This document shows, piece after piece, positions 12,947 to 23,586 of a stretch of 64,000 nucleotides of DNA. The DNA lies in NCBI GenBank assembly GCA_002778195.1, contig PCDI01000011.1:302362-366361 (forward strand). Direction: 5' to 3'. The translations under genes were made by a program, and so were the position numbers. Numbering within the stretch: the stretch's first letter is position 1; each line of letters starts with the position of its first letter. Source of the DNA: Raffaelea ambrosiae. Its lineage: Eukaryota > Ascomycota > Sordariomycetes > Ophiostomatales > Ophiostomataceae. The notes below the pieces were generated by a model. The model had not been told where the DNA came from and ran no database searches. It was given only the letters and a program-made list of their open reading frames with translations.

Positions 12947-13430
12947 GTGCAGGGGCTAAGCGTGTGTTTCTATGTTTGGAGGAACCTACTCTTTGCGTTT
13001 GGGGGGGGGCTTATTTTCGCGTACATTTTCTTTGTCTATCCTTTTTTGTGTATAGAAATTCGTATGGCATGCATGGTTTGGCGTGACTGGTTAGAGAAAC
13101 GGGTGGCATGGGACGCAAAAAAAGGAGACAGCGCTTAGACCCTTGCTTTGGATTTTGAACTGTTAATACACATGACTATATATGTACATTTTTATTCCCT
13201 TGTTATATTCCCACTTACATGATTTGCCTGCACATCCGAAACGCGAAATCTTGCCGGCACCGGATGCAGGCAGTGTCTGTTCGCAGAGCACGGAGGGGGG
13301 GGGAAAATGTACAAAGGGGGATTCCATCTAAGGGGAGGTTTCCGCAGTGCGTCTGATGCATTGAACTTCAAGCACCGTACAGTCAACTCTGACAGCGTCT
13401 TGTACAGTCTTTCGTATTTTGTGATTGACA
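12947..13430. other. Short intergenic region between ATPase and methyltransferase
   Basis: 3' region of the ATPase and promoter of the methyltransferase. Contains T-rich stretches after the stop and a G-run near 13290. No further gene seen. Confidence 0.5.
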
Positions 13431-14860
13431 ATGAACATTGGTGAGCCCTTCTTTCTCATACTCATTGGATGACAACATCGTGGCATGGGAACACTTGTCT
13501 CGTTCTGTATGTCGTCCAAACTGGCTTCACCTTCATTCCCGCTCACTCTTTTCCGTCTCAAGACTGGCTCCTCGACGGTGGCTATCTGCCCCATGCCGTC
13601 ATCCGCCGCGGCATCCGGCGCCAGCTCGCCCAGCGCCTGCGCGAAGTCGCCTCCCCCGACCGCGCCGCCGCCGTCGCCCGCACCATGGGCTATGTGGCCC
13701 AGCTGCGCACGCAGCCGGTGGCCATTGCGACGGACACGGCCAACCGGCAGCACTACGAGGTGGGCACCGGGGTCATGACGGCCACCCTGGGACCGTACAT
13801 GAAGTACTCGTCCTGTCTGTATCCAGAGGAGGACGCACCCGATGGGGAGGCGGCCGAAGCACTCGCGGGAGACGGCAAAGGCCGATCGTCCGGCCTGCTG
13901 TCTTCGCTCCGACCACCGTCGCGCACCACCGAGCTGGCGGAAGCCGAGGTGGCCATGCTCAGCAGCTACATCGACAAGGCCGAGCTGGCGGACGGCATGC
14001 GCATTCTGGATCTTGGGTATGCTTGCTTCTCTTCTCTTCTCGCCTCGCTCGTTCTTTTTTTCCTCGCTTCGCTCGTTCATTCCTTTCTTCGCTTCGCTCT
14101 TCTTGCTCTACCGGCTCACGATTAAAACACAGCTGCGGATGGGGTTCGTGCTCTCTCTTCTTTGCCGAAAAGTTCCCCCAAGCGCAAATCACGGCCTTTT
14201 CCAACTCCCGTACCCAAAAGACCTACATCGACGAGCAGGCCAAGAAGCGCGGCCTCACCAATGTGACTGTCATCACGGGCAATGTCGTCGACTATGAATT
14301 CGAGCCTGCCAGTTTCGACCGTGTCGTGTCCATTGAGGTAGGGGGGGGGTGGAAATATGCCAGTTCCCCTTTCTAGTATTGCCCACACTGACGTCCAGCT
14401 CTTTGAACACATGAAAAACTACGAGCTGCTCATGGCCAAGATTGCGCGTGCTCTTCGGCCGGGGGGCAAGCTTTTTGTGCACATCTTCAGCCACGCCACC
14501 ACGCCCTACGACTACGAAGAGGGCTGGATGACCACGCACTTCTTCACCGGCGGCACCATGCCCTCGGCCGATCTGCTGCACTACTTCCAGCGCGACCTCG
14601 GCCTCGAGCGGCAGTGGTGGGTCAACGGCCGGCACTATGCACGCACCTGCGAGGACTGGCTGCTGCGCCTGCGGGCGAACAAGGCCGCGCTGTGGCCGGA
14701 CCTGGTCCAGACGTACGGCAGCGAGGCGGACGCGGCCGTTTGGTTCAACCGGTGGCAGATCTTTTATATGGCGTGCGCGGAGCTGTTCCGGTATGCGGGC
14801 GGAGACACCTGGGGCGTGTCGCACTATCTGTTTTCCAAGGCTGCCGAGGCGTCCCAGTGA
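13431..14860 (+). CDS. SAM-dependent methyltransferase, cyclopropane-fatty-acyl-phospholipid synthase family
   Basis: A class I methyltransferase of the family containing CFA/mycolic acid synthases and plant coclaurine N-methyltransferases; the substrate of the fungal members is not known to me. Four exons: 13431-13440, 13563-14016, 14133-14337, 14399-14860, in phase, 376 residues. The 10-nt first exon (ATG AAC ATT G) is inferred because it gives MNIDWLLDGGYLPHAVIRRG, the usual start of this family; an unspliced start at 13469 is the alternative. SAM motif I is ILDLGCGWGS (residues ~150-159), created across an intron; later motifs are ITGNVVDYEF, FDRVVSIELFEHMKNYE and ALRPGGKLFVHIF. The conserved HFFTGGTMPS and QWWVNGRHYARTCEDWL segments agree with the family. 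Intron 2 (14017-14132) carries a repeat related to the hairpin cluster at 20.2 kb. Confidence 0.9.
14031..14105. repeat. CCTCGCTTCGCTCG-type degenerate tandem motif inside an intron
   Basis: Three spaced units within intron 2 of the methyltransferase: CGCCTCGCTCGTTC, CCTCGCTTCGCTCGTTC and TTCTTCGCTTCGCTC, separated by T-rich spacers. The 14-mer at 14062-14075 is the exact reverse complement of 20203-20216. Confidence 0.8.
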
Positions 14861-15191
14861 GGACTGGAGCGATTGGTTTGGATGAGCAGGGCGGGAATTC
14901 ATGGTCGTATATGGCACCCCGATGCCCATAGGAAAACGGAGAAGGAAATCACACAAGTTGGAAGTTTAAAAAAAAAAAAAAACGTCTTTGTTGAAACAAC
15001 CCATGTGTATATGTACAAGACGGCGGGAAGCAGGAGAGAGATAAGCTGTAGACAGCGATTCCCCCAGAAGGACACGCCGTCACGTACCCTCTGTCCTGCT
15101 GTGTGTGCGTGTTTCTCCCCCCTGATCTCTATGCATCAAAACGTTCGTAATCCTCGTTCCATCCCAGCCGGCCGACGTCCTCGCTCGTCTT
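14861..15191. terminator. Convergent 3' ends of methyltransferase and NDUFB2-like gene
   Basis: 331 bp between two stop codons facing each other. An A run at 14968-14981 follows the methyltransferase. No other feature seen. Confidence 0.4.
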
Positions 15192-15427
15192 CTAGTGCTC
15201 CCATGGGTGCTTCCAGCCCATCAGAGCCGGGCCGTCCTTCTTTGCTCTGTACATCAGCTGCGCGGAAAAAAAAAAGTATGTTAGCAAATATCCTGGGCCA
15301 TCCCATGGTTCTCTTGGATAGGATGCTTCCTTACGAAGAACCACATGCTGGCACCCAGGCCGGTCGCAAAGAACCGGTACACAAACGGCACATGGGGCAC
15401 CGGCGGCTTGTTGTGGAAATGGTTCAT
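15192..15427 (-). CDS. Small mitochondrial complex I accessory subunit, NDUFB2-like
   Basis: Single-pass protein probably of the membrane arm of NADH:ubiquinone oxidoreductase. Exons 15427-15335 and 15257-15192 join in phase (GTAAGG donor, GCGCAG acceptor) to give 52 residues. It begins MNHFHNKPPVPHVPFVYRFF, then a hydrophobic span FATGLGASMWFFLMYRAK, then DGPALMGWKHPWEH. The MWFFxMYRAKxDGPxxxGWxHPW pattern is that of plant and fungal NDUFB2 (AGGG) proteins as I remember them. Too short for a simple gene finder. The frame stays open upstream (KRIQKRRPPRLSA) to an acceptor-like TTTTGTTTTCAG around 15477, so a basic presequence encoded in an upstream exon is possible; no ATG lies in the next ~330 nt, so this stays unresolved. 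Divergent from BUR1. Confidence 0.65.
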
Positions 15428-16397
15428 GGCGGAAAGGCGCGGCGGTCTCCGCTTTTGAATTCTCTTCTGAAAACAAAGCAGGCGGGTTAGATCGGTGGAC
15501 TGGAAGGCCTCTTCCCCTCGCACTCTTGAAATCGCTCCCTCTTTCTCTCTTTCTCTCTGGGATGGAGGAGTGTCAATTGGCTCACTATTTCTGCCGAGTC
15601 AAGGGAGCCGCAGAGTCTCGCAGTGCGGTCAGTCGAAGGTCCCGGGAGGGGAAAGGTGGGAGACGGTAATTCGGTTGTCAATGGCGGACCCGTCAGTCTC
15701 GTGAGGGTTAAAAGTTCGGGATTGGGAAGTTCGGAGCGGTTCTCACTAGTTAGCAATCGGATGCTCAAGGAACACCAGGATTGTGGCCTAATCGATAAGG
15801 CCACGAAATAAGCCATCCGTGATTGGCCTTGAAGCTGCTCTCAATCTGTGTGGGTATTGTGCTTCTGTGTGATTGGTTAAATGACGAGCATGGTTCAGCC
15901 ACTGCGCGGCCCAGTTTTGAGACAAGGATCAGCCACAGGCCCATTTGCTTGGCGTGGTGTGTGCCACACTTTGCGAAGCATACCACAACCACCACCAACC
16001 AGCCTAACCCGTCTTTTGAACGCCAGAACTCGGGAAAAAGAAACCGAACGAACAGACGAACGAGCGGAAGCGACTACCCAGTGGCGCAGAACGACAGACC
16101 AGCGGGCGCTCCTAACATCAGCTCGACGACGGTCGCAGGCGATGGATGCTACTGTAACGAAACAACAGTATTAGCGTGCGACCCTTGGCCAGAAATACAC
16201 CCGTGTCGATCACCTCCTTCGACAGGCGACTTGCAACAAGAAACGAGGCTGAGCGGCAGTTTTGGGGGGGAGGGGAGAAAGTGCTCTACTGCTGCCCTTC
16301 GTCGCCCGAAAGCGCTCTGAAAGTGCAAATATTCTCTCACCCCCGATCGACACGTTTCGACAGACTCTCCTTTGTCGGACTCGCACAAACACACACG
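15428..16397. promoter_or_regulatory. Divergent region NDUFB2-like / BUR1
   Basis: 970 bp between starts facing away. A CT-rich stretch (15535-15557) lies near the NDUFB2-like side. The BUR1 leader (about 16250-16397) is mixed. No gene recognised. Confidence 0.5.
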
Positions 16398-18520
16398 ATG
16401 AGCACGCCTCTGCTCGTCGATCCGGCCTCGCCACGGTCGTTTGCTCGCCAGCATATCCGACCGAACGCGACCTACCAAGGATGCTCGAGCATCCGCGACT
16501 ACGAGCTCCTGGGGAAGCTGGGCGAGGGCACCTTTGGGTGAGGACAGCGCTTTTTTTTTGGTTTTGCTAGCCTAATATACTGACTCGTGATCGTTGCAAA
16601 GTGAGGTGCACAAGGCCAGGTGGCGCAAGACCGGAGCCATGGTCGCGATGAAGAAGATCATCATGCACAACGAGAAGGACGGGGTAAGTGTTTCCTTGTT
16701 GGATTCTTCGTTTTCGCGTGTGACTTCTTTTAGCTAACATCTGGGCTTTAGTTCCCCATCACGGCCCTTCGCGAGATTAAGCTGCTCAAGCTGCTGTGCC
16801 ACCCGAACGTTTTGAAGCTGGAAGACATGGCCGTCGAGCATCCGCACAAATCGTGTATGTGATCCTATCATGGGAAACTGATTTGACGCTGGGGCACGTT
16901 TGGACACCCCCTTGCTGACGCACTTCCAGCCGATAAGAGGAAACGGCCGATTATGTATATGGTCACCCCGTACATGGACCATGATCTGTCGGGCCTGCTT
17001 GACAACCCTTCCGTGCGATTCACCGAACCCCAGATCAAGTGCTACCTTCTGCAGCTGCTCGAGGGTCTGCGGTACCTGCACGACAACCACATCCTGCACC
17101 GAGACATGAAAGCCGCCAACTTGCTTATCAACAACCGCGGCATCCTGCAGATTGCCGACTTTGGTCTGGCTCGCCACTACGAGGGCGATGTGCCCATGAC
17201 GGGTCGCGGAGGAGGCGAGGGGCGGCGGGACTACACTAGTCTTGTGGTGACGCGCTGGTACCGGCCACCAGAGCTCCTTATGCATCTAAAACGCTACACC
17301 ACCGCTATCGACGTTTGGGGCGTTGGGTAAGATGGTTTTCCCCTCTATTCTCAGAAAATGCCTGTGTTCTTGAATATGCCCGTCGTGCTAACCTCTTATT
17401 TCCATATAGCTGCGTGTTTGGTGAGATGCTCGTTGGCAAACCCATTCTTGCTGGTGTCAGCGACACCCACCAGCTGGAGATTATCTGGGACCTGTGCGGT
17501 ACCCCGACCGAGGACACGATGCCTGGATGGAAGAGACTGCCAGGTGCCGAAGGCCTCTCGCCACAAATTCGGCCCGGCAACCTCGCGACCAGGTTCAGCA
17601 AGTAAGTCATCATTTTGTTTTGTTTCCCGATGTCTAGGGAAGCGTAGAGGGGCGAAGAAACGGAGTGCACATGCTAACAAGGGGGCGCGTCGACAAGATT
17701 TGGACCTTCTGCCATCTCTCTGCTGCAACAGCTGCTCAGACTGGACTGGCGGACACGAGTGAACGCAATGGATGCATTGCAGCACCCGTACTTCCGCACA
17801 CCGCCGCTGCCGGCCAACCCAGGCGACATTCCCGTGTTCGAGGACTCGCACGAACTGGACCGCAGGAAGTTCGACGACCGCAAGGCGGCGCTGCCTCCGG
17901 CCCCGAAGGGAGGCACGGTCGGGCGGGGCCACATGGAGGGCGCCAACGGACCCAACTCGGGATTCGACGGCGACGGCTACGGACGGAACGGCATGAACGG
18001 CAAGAGACGACACCACCAACAGCAGCAGCAGGGATACCCGATGGAGCGCGGCCCCCGAGGACCGCCGGGCGCGAACGGCGGCGACGAGGGCCGTCGGCCT
18101 GCTTGGGCCCGCGACCGTCAGCCGCATGGACTGCCGCCCAGGCCGCCACAGCCTGCGGGGATGGACATGATGGGAGGTGGTGGTGGTCGGGACGACATCG
18201 GCGGCGGCGGCGGCTACCGGGACCGAGACCGCCTGGCGCCGCCGCCACCCAGAAGTCGCGGGGGTATGGGGGGAGGTATCGGAGGAGGCCGGAGCAGTGA
18301 TGTGGACACCTACATCCCCGCGTACATGCGAGACCAGGCACGCGACCGGGCACCGATTCGCGATGAACGCCGACGGCACGATGACCGTGATGATGGTGGC
18401 CCGCGGTATGCGGGACGTGACCGGTACGATGGGCCGCCGGTGCGCCGAAGTCGCAGTCGGTCGCCGGTGCGGGAGCGGGACCGCGATAGGGACAGGGACA
18501 GGGATGTCTACCGCCGATAG
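16398..18520 (+). CDS. BUR1: Cyclin-dependent kinase BUR1/CDK9 (P-TEFb kinase subunit)
   Basis: Serine/threonine kinase that with its cyclin phosphorylates RNA polymerase II CTD and Spt5 to promote elongation. Six exons: 16398-16537, 16602-16683, 16752-16854, 16930-17326, 17410-17601, 17698-18520, in phase, 578 residues. Visible: glycine loop GKLGEGTFGEVHKA (split by intron 1), VAMKK lysine, cyclin-binding helix FPITALREIKLLK (CDK9's older name is PITALRE), PIMYMVTPYMDHDLSGLL, catalytic ILHRDMKAANLLI with Asp167, IADFGLARHY, and T-loop YTSLVVTRWYRPPELL. The kinase domain ends near residue 365. The tail (~365-578) is disordered: Gly/Arg-rich (GGGGRDDIGGGGGYRDRDR), then SRSRSPVRERDRDRDRDRD. Donor GTATGT at 16855 was preferred over GTGTAT two bases earlier because it gives SSDKRKRPIMYM. 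Confidence 0.96.
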
Positions 18521-19191
18521 GGAAGGAGGAGATAAAAAGCCGGATCGCTTGTTTTTTTGATACCTAAAACCAAACAAAAAATTCAAGTAATAACTACTGA
18601 TTAGTCTAGCGATGGGGGGTGGGAATCTGCTTTTGCAATTTTGTCGGGCAGAACCAGGCAGGCGTCTCGGCGGGCAAAGGGCAATACTTATTCATGACCA
18701 AACAATCAGTCCATTGCAAAGAGCATGGGCAAGTCTCTCTTGATTTTATTCTTTTATTATTATTCTTTTATTTTTTTGCTGCTTCTCACGATGGCTGGGG
18801 TGTTTTTTTCCCTCGTATAATTCAATGCAACGTTTGTACAGGAAGGAAGAGACAAAAGGAAGAAACAATATGTACAGCAAAAATGTGCAGGAAAGAAGGA
18901 TGGAAAGAATACAAGAAATGCAGAATCAAAGAATGCAAAGAGATGAACGAGAGAGAATGCCAAACCAAAATCATGCCCAAGACCAAGACCACATACCGAC
19001 CCGACCCATAAACCCAGGACCCCAGAGACTCTTTGAAAAGAAATGACCTTCTTTTTCGTTTCGTTGTTTTCGTTTTGTTTTCGTCGCGCGTTTCTTTATG
19101 TCGTTCCCGTCGTTCCCTTTTTGTGTTCGTTGTGTTTGGGAAACCATCGGATCAATATCGAAGGTGGGCTTGCAGGAGGCCACCCCCCCAA
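18521..19191. terminator. Convergent 3' region BUR1 / membrane protein
   Basis: 671 bp between opposing stop codons, A- and T-rich on either side (18755-18780, 18840-18960). A small purine-biased open frame (18825-19046) is not convincing. No gene recognised. Confidence 0.45.
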
Positions 19192-20136
19192 TCACTCTGT
19201 CGACGACTCCTCCAGAATGGTCGTCGACTGCAGGCTCTGCTTGGGGCGCAAAAGGGCCGGGCTCGACTTCTGGTCACGCACGGCGGCTGCCATCGTCGCC
19301 GCCGAAGAAGAAGACGTACTCAGGGACGGCTTCTTGGGCTTGAACTCCTCGAGCCACTGCCACACGTCGTCCTTGGTGGTGTCCTTGGCGGCGATGCGCG
19401 GGCGGCTGTCGGACAACGGAGAGAGTGCGGCCGACCTCCTGTAGCTCCTGCTGCTGCTGCTGCTGCTGTTGTTGTTGTTGTTGTGAGCGGCGTGCTGCAG
19501 ACGGCGGAAGGTGGTGCTGTGGAACTGGCCGCGGCTGTCGTTCTTTTCGTCTTCATGGCTGATCTGCAAAAGGACAAAGAAGTAGCTGGCGCCGACCTTG
19601 ATGGCGAGGCCGGTGACGACACCGATGAAGGCCGCGGAGCCGAGCTGGGGGAGGTCAGCAGGTGGAAGCCCGGGGGGGAGGGGCATTTTGTCTTAAAACT
19701 CTTGTCCCCTGGCGCGTGCGTTTCTTTTCTCCCTTTCTCATCCCCGCCTTTCTCTCTCTTCTCTTCAACTTACATAGGTATACAGAGGGCGGAACTGCCC
19801 CAGGAAGTGGTAGAACTCAATCACAGGCGCCAGGACGTAGGAGAGCGTGTAGAAGATGGGCGAGAGCAGGAACATGGCGGTGTTGTAGATGCGCGAGAGC
19901 GGCCAGGCGGCCAGGACGTGGACCAGCCAGACGACCGCGTAGACGAGATAGAGGCCGGCATAGTAGAGCGCCGTGGCCAGCAGAGAGCCGACGGTGGTCA
20001 GGACGGTCAGGCTGACACGGCCGACGACGGGCCAGATGTCGCGGGCGGTGGAGGAGGAGGCGCCAGTGGTGGCGGCGGTGGTGCCATTGGCCGAGACGAC
20101 GGGGATGGCCGACGGGATGACGGGGGCGGAGGCCAT
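19192..20136 (-). CDS. Uncharacterised multi-pass membrane protein
   Basis: I do not recognise this family. Two exons, 20136-19774 and 19644-19192, join in phase (GTAAGT donor; CTGAC branch and CCCCCAG acceptor) to give 271 residues. After a Ser/Thr/Ala-rich N-terminus, residues ~33-150 are hydrophobic with perhaps four or five membrane segments: VSLTVLTTVGSLLATALYYA, LYLVYAVVWLVHVLAAW, AMFLLSPIFYTLSYVLAPVI and, after the junction, AAFIGVVTGLAIKVGASYFF. Between them lie YHFLGQFRPLYTY and related aromatic loops. The C-terminal ~110 residues are soluble, with Asn/Ser runs and a short conserved-looking KDDVWQWLEEFKPKKP. The aromatic, re-entrant pattern might suit an ER or organelle membrane-shaping protein, but that is a guess. 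Its leader holds the hairpin repeat cluster. Confidence 0.85.
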
Positions 20137-20199
20137 TGTCGGGGACGGATGGGGATGGCGAGGCTATGAGGGAGGCGAGGAGGAGGACGATACGAGAGG

Positions 20200-20312
20200 C
20201 ATCGAGCGAAGCGAGGATACAAAAAGACCTCGAGCAAAGCGAGGAAACAAGAAAAGGACCTCGGGCGGAGCGAGGAAACAAAAAAAAAAATAAAACCTCG
20301 AGCGTAGTGAGG
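20200..20312. repeat. Four tandem 17-nt hairpin units, consensus CCTCGAGCGAAGCGAGG
   Basis: Units at 20200-20216, 20228-20244, 20259-20275 and 20296-20312. All but the first begin CCTCG and all end with GAGG, so each can fold as a small stem with a 7-nt loop; the spacers are A-rich (ATACAAAAAGA, AAACAAGAAAAGGA and longer). The array starts 64 nt upstream of the membrane-protein start, so it probably sits in its leader. Confidence 0.85.
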
Positions 20313-20727
20313 ACACCAAAAGCAAAAAAAAGGGAAGCTTTTCGGCGCGGGAGTTGGGAAAGAGAAGGAAAAGGGCCGCGGGCCCTGCACAATGGGAAAA
20401 GACTCGCGAGAAAGCGAGCCAGGGAAGACGTCACCGGCAAGGGGCTTGCGACAGCACGACTGGGCTCCAGGGTGCCGAGAGCTGCAGAGCTGGCGAGCTA
20501 GCAGCAGTAGTTGGGTACGTTAGGGTGTTCCAAGCTCGCACGGACCAGCCAGCCTGGGTGGTGGAGGGACTGACGGGCGGACGCAGAGCAGCTGAAGGGC
20601 CCGCTTTTCGTGGCCACTCAGCGCACCCAGACGAGGCGCCCCTCTGAAAGAAAGGAAACGGGTTCCCGACAGCGGCCACATAGCGACCACCACATCTCTC
20701 CTCCACTGACAGCCAGTGCGCCCCCCC

Positions 20728-20757
20728 NNNNNNNNNNNNNNNNNNNNNNNNNNNNNN
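20728..20757. other. Assembly gap (30 N)
   Basis: Thirty undetermined bases directly after a run of seven C. The true length is unknown. Confidence 0.99.
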
Positions 20758-21335
20758 GGATTTCGCTGCCCTTTCGTCGCCAGAGGACGTCCCGTTACAC
20801 ACGCTGCGCTCGGCCGTTCCCTGGGTCGCTCCTGCCTGTTCTTGCCAATTACTTGATTTATGATTGACTTTTTTAACTTTTTGTTCTGGTTATCACTTTT
20901 TCTGGACATCGTCTCCTCCTCGAATTGGCTTCACTCTTTTTGCTTGCCTCGCCTCGCTCGCATTCTCTGCTCCGGTCACGGGGTTCTCTCGTCTCTCTCT
21001 CTCTCTTCTCGCTCTCTTCTCTCTCTTTTCTCGTCACACGACTTCCCATCTCCTTGCAGCCGCCAGCGCTCATTGGCGACGGCGCACATTCCCGCAGAGC
21101 CGGCCACCGTTCTGCCCAGTCCCCCCTTCTGCCCATACTTGTCGTCCCCACTCCGACACCTGTCTGTGTCCATCGTGCCATCCGGCCCCAGCCAACCATA
21201 GGCGCGGCTGTTCTGGGTCCCCCCCCCCCTCCCCCTTCCCCTCCTCTGGCTGCCCTGCACCCTCTCAGCGCTCTCTGTCTACTGTTTTCCCACTTTTCCA
21301 CTCCCAGCGCACCACGCATTCAGGCGCGCGCCAGC

Positions 21336-22040
21336 ATGGGGAACAACGCCTCCTCTCCCAAGGCGTCGGGATCGGACGGCGGACAAGAGCAGCACCAGCA
21401 CCAGCACCAGCACCATCACCATCTGAGCCACCAGAGCCACCAGAGCCATCCGAGCAGCCACCTCGAAGGCAGCGCCAGCAGCAGCCGTCCTGTGCAGTAT
21501 CACCAGCAGCTGCAGCAGCAGCAGCAGCAGCAACTGCAGCAGCACGTCAGTCCGCAGCCCTCGCTGCCCAAGACCACCACCGCGCGCAATCCGGCCCTCG
21601 TCCAGAGCACGCGCGTGACCCCCGCCCCGCCCGAGCCGTCCATGGCCCACGCCCAGGGCTCCAACTCGACCGCCTCGTCCGCCGGCCGCCCGTCCTCCTC
21701 CATGACGCCGCGCTCCTACAGCTCGGCCGCTGAGGCCGCCGAGGCCGCCGTCGCCAATGCCGGCCATGCCTCGTCGCCCTCGTCGTCGCGCACCAGTGCT
21801 GCCGCTCCCGTGGGCGGTGCCCCGGCGGTCGGCGCCCAGGCTGCCGCACAACACGCCCCGGCCAAGCCCACCGATATCAAGCCACGAGCGCTCGACATCC
21901 GCAGCACGCCGCCCCGCCCCTCTCCGCCCTCGGGCGCCTACTATCCCAACTACCGCTCCCAGATCACCTCCGAGGCCCTGGCCCAGGCTGTGGGCGGCGG
22001 CGCAGGCGCAGCAGGCGCAGGCGGTATCGACACCAGCTCA

Positions 22041-22072
<32 letters not shown>

Positions 22073-23586
22073 AGTCGGAGCCACCCACCAGCTCCCCCTC
22101 CACCAGCACAAGCCCCCGAGCAGCACCGCCGGCGGCACCACGACCGACTCCGAGCCGCCGCTGAGCCCCTATGCCGACAGCATGGACGTGGGCATCATGG
22201 GCCACAGCAGCATGCAGGACGTGTCCTACCTGACCCGGCCGCCGCGCCTGCCCCTGCCCATCGAGGAGGAGGTCCACACTCCCGGCTCGCCCATCATGGC
22301 TTCCCGCAAGGTCAGCGGCGACACCGTCGACGACATCGAGGCCCTGGACCCCGACAGCATGACGCCGCGCTCGTCCACGCTGAGCTCCGGCACCATCGAC
22401 GAGGACGACATGGAGGAGCTGCGCGTCGACAAGACCCGTCCGACCGTGCCCACGCGGATCGAGTGGAGCGGTGGCGGCGAAAAGGTCTATGTCACCGGCA
22501 CCATCTTCCAATGGAGCCGCAAGCAGAGACTACACAGAGTGTAAGTGGCGTTCCCCCCAGTAACACAGCGGAGAATTGTCTCCGTTGTTTTTGTTTTTGT
22601 TTTTTTTGTTTTTTCGTTTGTTTCTTCTTTTGGAATGAACGTTGCACTTTTTTGGGGGGGGAGCGGTGTACTTAACTGACACCACACACAGCGAGGGACG
22701 TCCTGGCGTCTTTGCCACGACCATCAACATTCTGCCCGGCACCCACCATGTCCGCTTCCTAGTCGACGGCCAGATGGAGACCTCGCGCAATCTGCCCACC
22801 ACGGTCGATTTCGGCAACAACCTGGTGAACTACATCGAGGTGGAGGCTCCGAGCACGCCGCCCAAGCAGCCAGACACATCGCCGTCGGCGCCGTCGTCGC
22901 CAGCCGACTCGATCATCCCGCCCGCCCGCACCGACGGCTCAGCAGCACAGCGGCAGCAATCCTCGGAGGAGTACGAGCGGGCCGTGCGGAAGCAGCAGCG
23001 GCAGAAGCAAAGGGCCAAGGAGAGGAAGGACCGGGAGCACCGGCTGGCCCAAGAGGCGGCCGCGGCCTCGGCGGCGGCGGCGGCCGCCGCCGCCGCCGCC
23101 GAGGCCGTGCGGAACCAGACGCCGCTGACGGCCGAGCAGTCCATGGAGCTGACCAACAAGCTGCCCAAGTGGAAGAACCTGCCCGACCCGAGCGCCTTCT
23201 CGCACGACCTGCCGCAGTACCTGGTCGACTATGACCAGCCCGACGAGTCGCCCATCTTCCACCAGGCGGCGGCCGCCACGGAAGTGCTGGCCCAGCCGCC
23301 GTCGCTGCCCGGGTTCCTGGGCAAGCCCATTCTCAATGCGGCCACCCTGATCAAGGACGACAACAGCGTCCTGAACATGCCCAACTACACCATTCTGAAC
23401 CATCTGGCCACGAGCAGCATCAAGAACAATATTCTGGCCGTGTCGGCCACAACGCGGTACAAAGACAAGGTATGCATGTACTGCTGTTTTGCACATTGTC
23501 GGCCCTCCATTGTTCTTCTTGTCTAACCTTTCCAGTTTGTGACCATTATCATCTACAAACCAACAGGCGGCGACGATAAGAACTAG
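21336..23586 (+). CDS. GAL83: SNF1/AMPK beta subunit (Gal83/Sip2 type)
   Basis: Scaffold and targeting subunit of the SNF1/AMPK energy-sensing kinase. Three exons: 21336-22540, 22692-23469, 23536-23586, in phase, 677 residues, clearly longer than the 400-500 usual for fungi. It begins MGNNASS, a consensus N-myristoylation site as in Gal83/Sip2. Residues 1-350 are low complexity (His/Gln, Ser, Ala runs). The CBM48 glycogen-binding domain starts at about 370: PTRIEWSGGGEKVYVTGTIF, then GVFATTINILPGTHHVRFLV and FGNNLVNYIEVE. After a charged helix and an 11-residue Ala run comes the C-terminal ASC domain that binds alpha and gamma: LPQYLVDYDQPDE, LPGFLGKPILN, MPNYTILNHLATSSIKNNIL, AVSATTRYKDKFVTIIIYKP. 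The last exon adds only 16 residues; its acceptor TTTCCAG is clear. Confidence 0.95.
22041..22070 (+). repeat. GCC repeat coding for an Ala run in AMPK beta
   Basis: About ten consecutive GCC codons in the low-complexity N-terminal region; a second GCG/GCC run at 23068-23100 codes for another Ala tract in the linker. Confidence 0.85.

Larger units (their letters stand above)
20137..21335. promoter_or_regulatory. Divergent region membrane protein / AMPK beta
   Basis: 1.2 kb between opposing starts. It holds the hairpin repeat array next to the membrane-protein gene, an assembly gap, and a CT-rich block (20985-21035, TCTCTCTCTCTCTTCTC-like) that is a typical fungal promoter/leader element for the AMPK beta gene. 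Another short piece resembling the hairpin core (GCCTCGCCTCGCTCGC) is at 20944-20959. Confidence 0.6.

Noticed and set aside
13469..13562. Alternative unspliced start of the methyltransferase (MTTSWHGNTC...)
   Set aside because: The frame is open, but the segment is unlike the family, while the spliced model with a 10-nt first exon gives the typical MNIDWLLDGGYLPHAV start. Kept as an alternative only.
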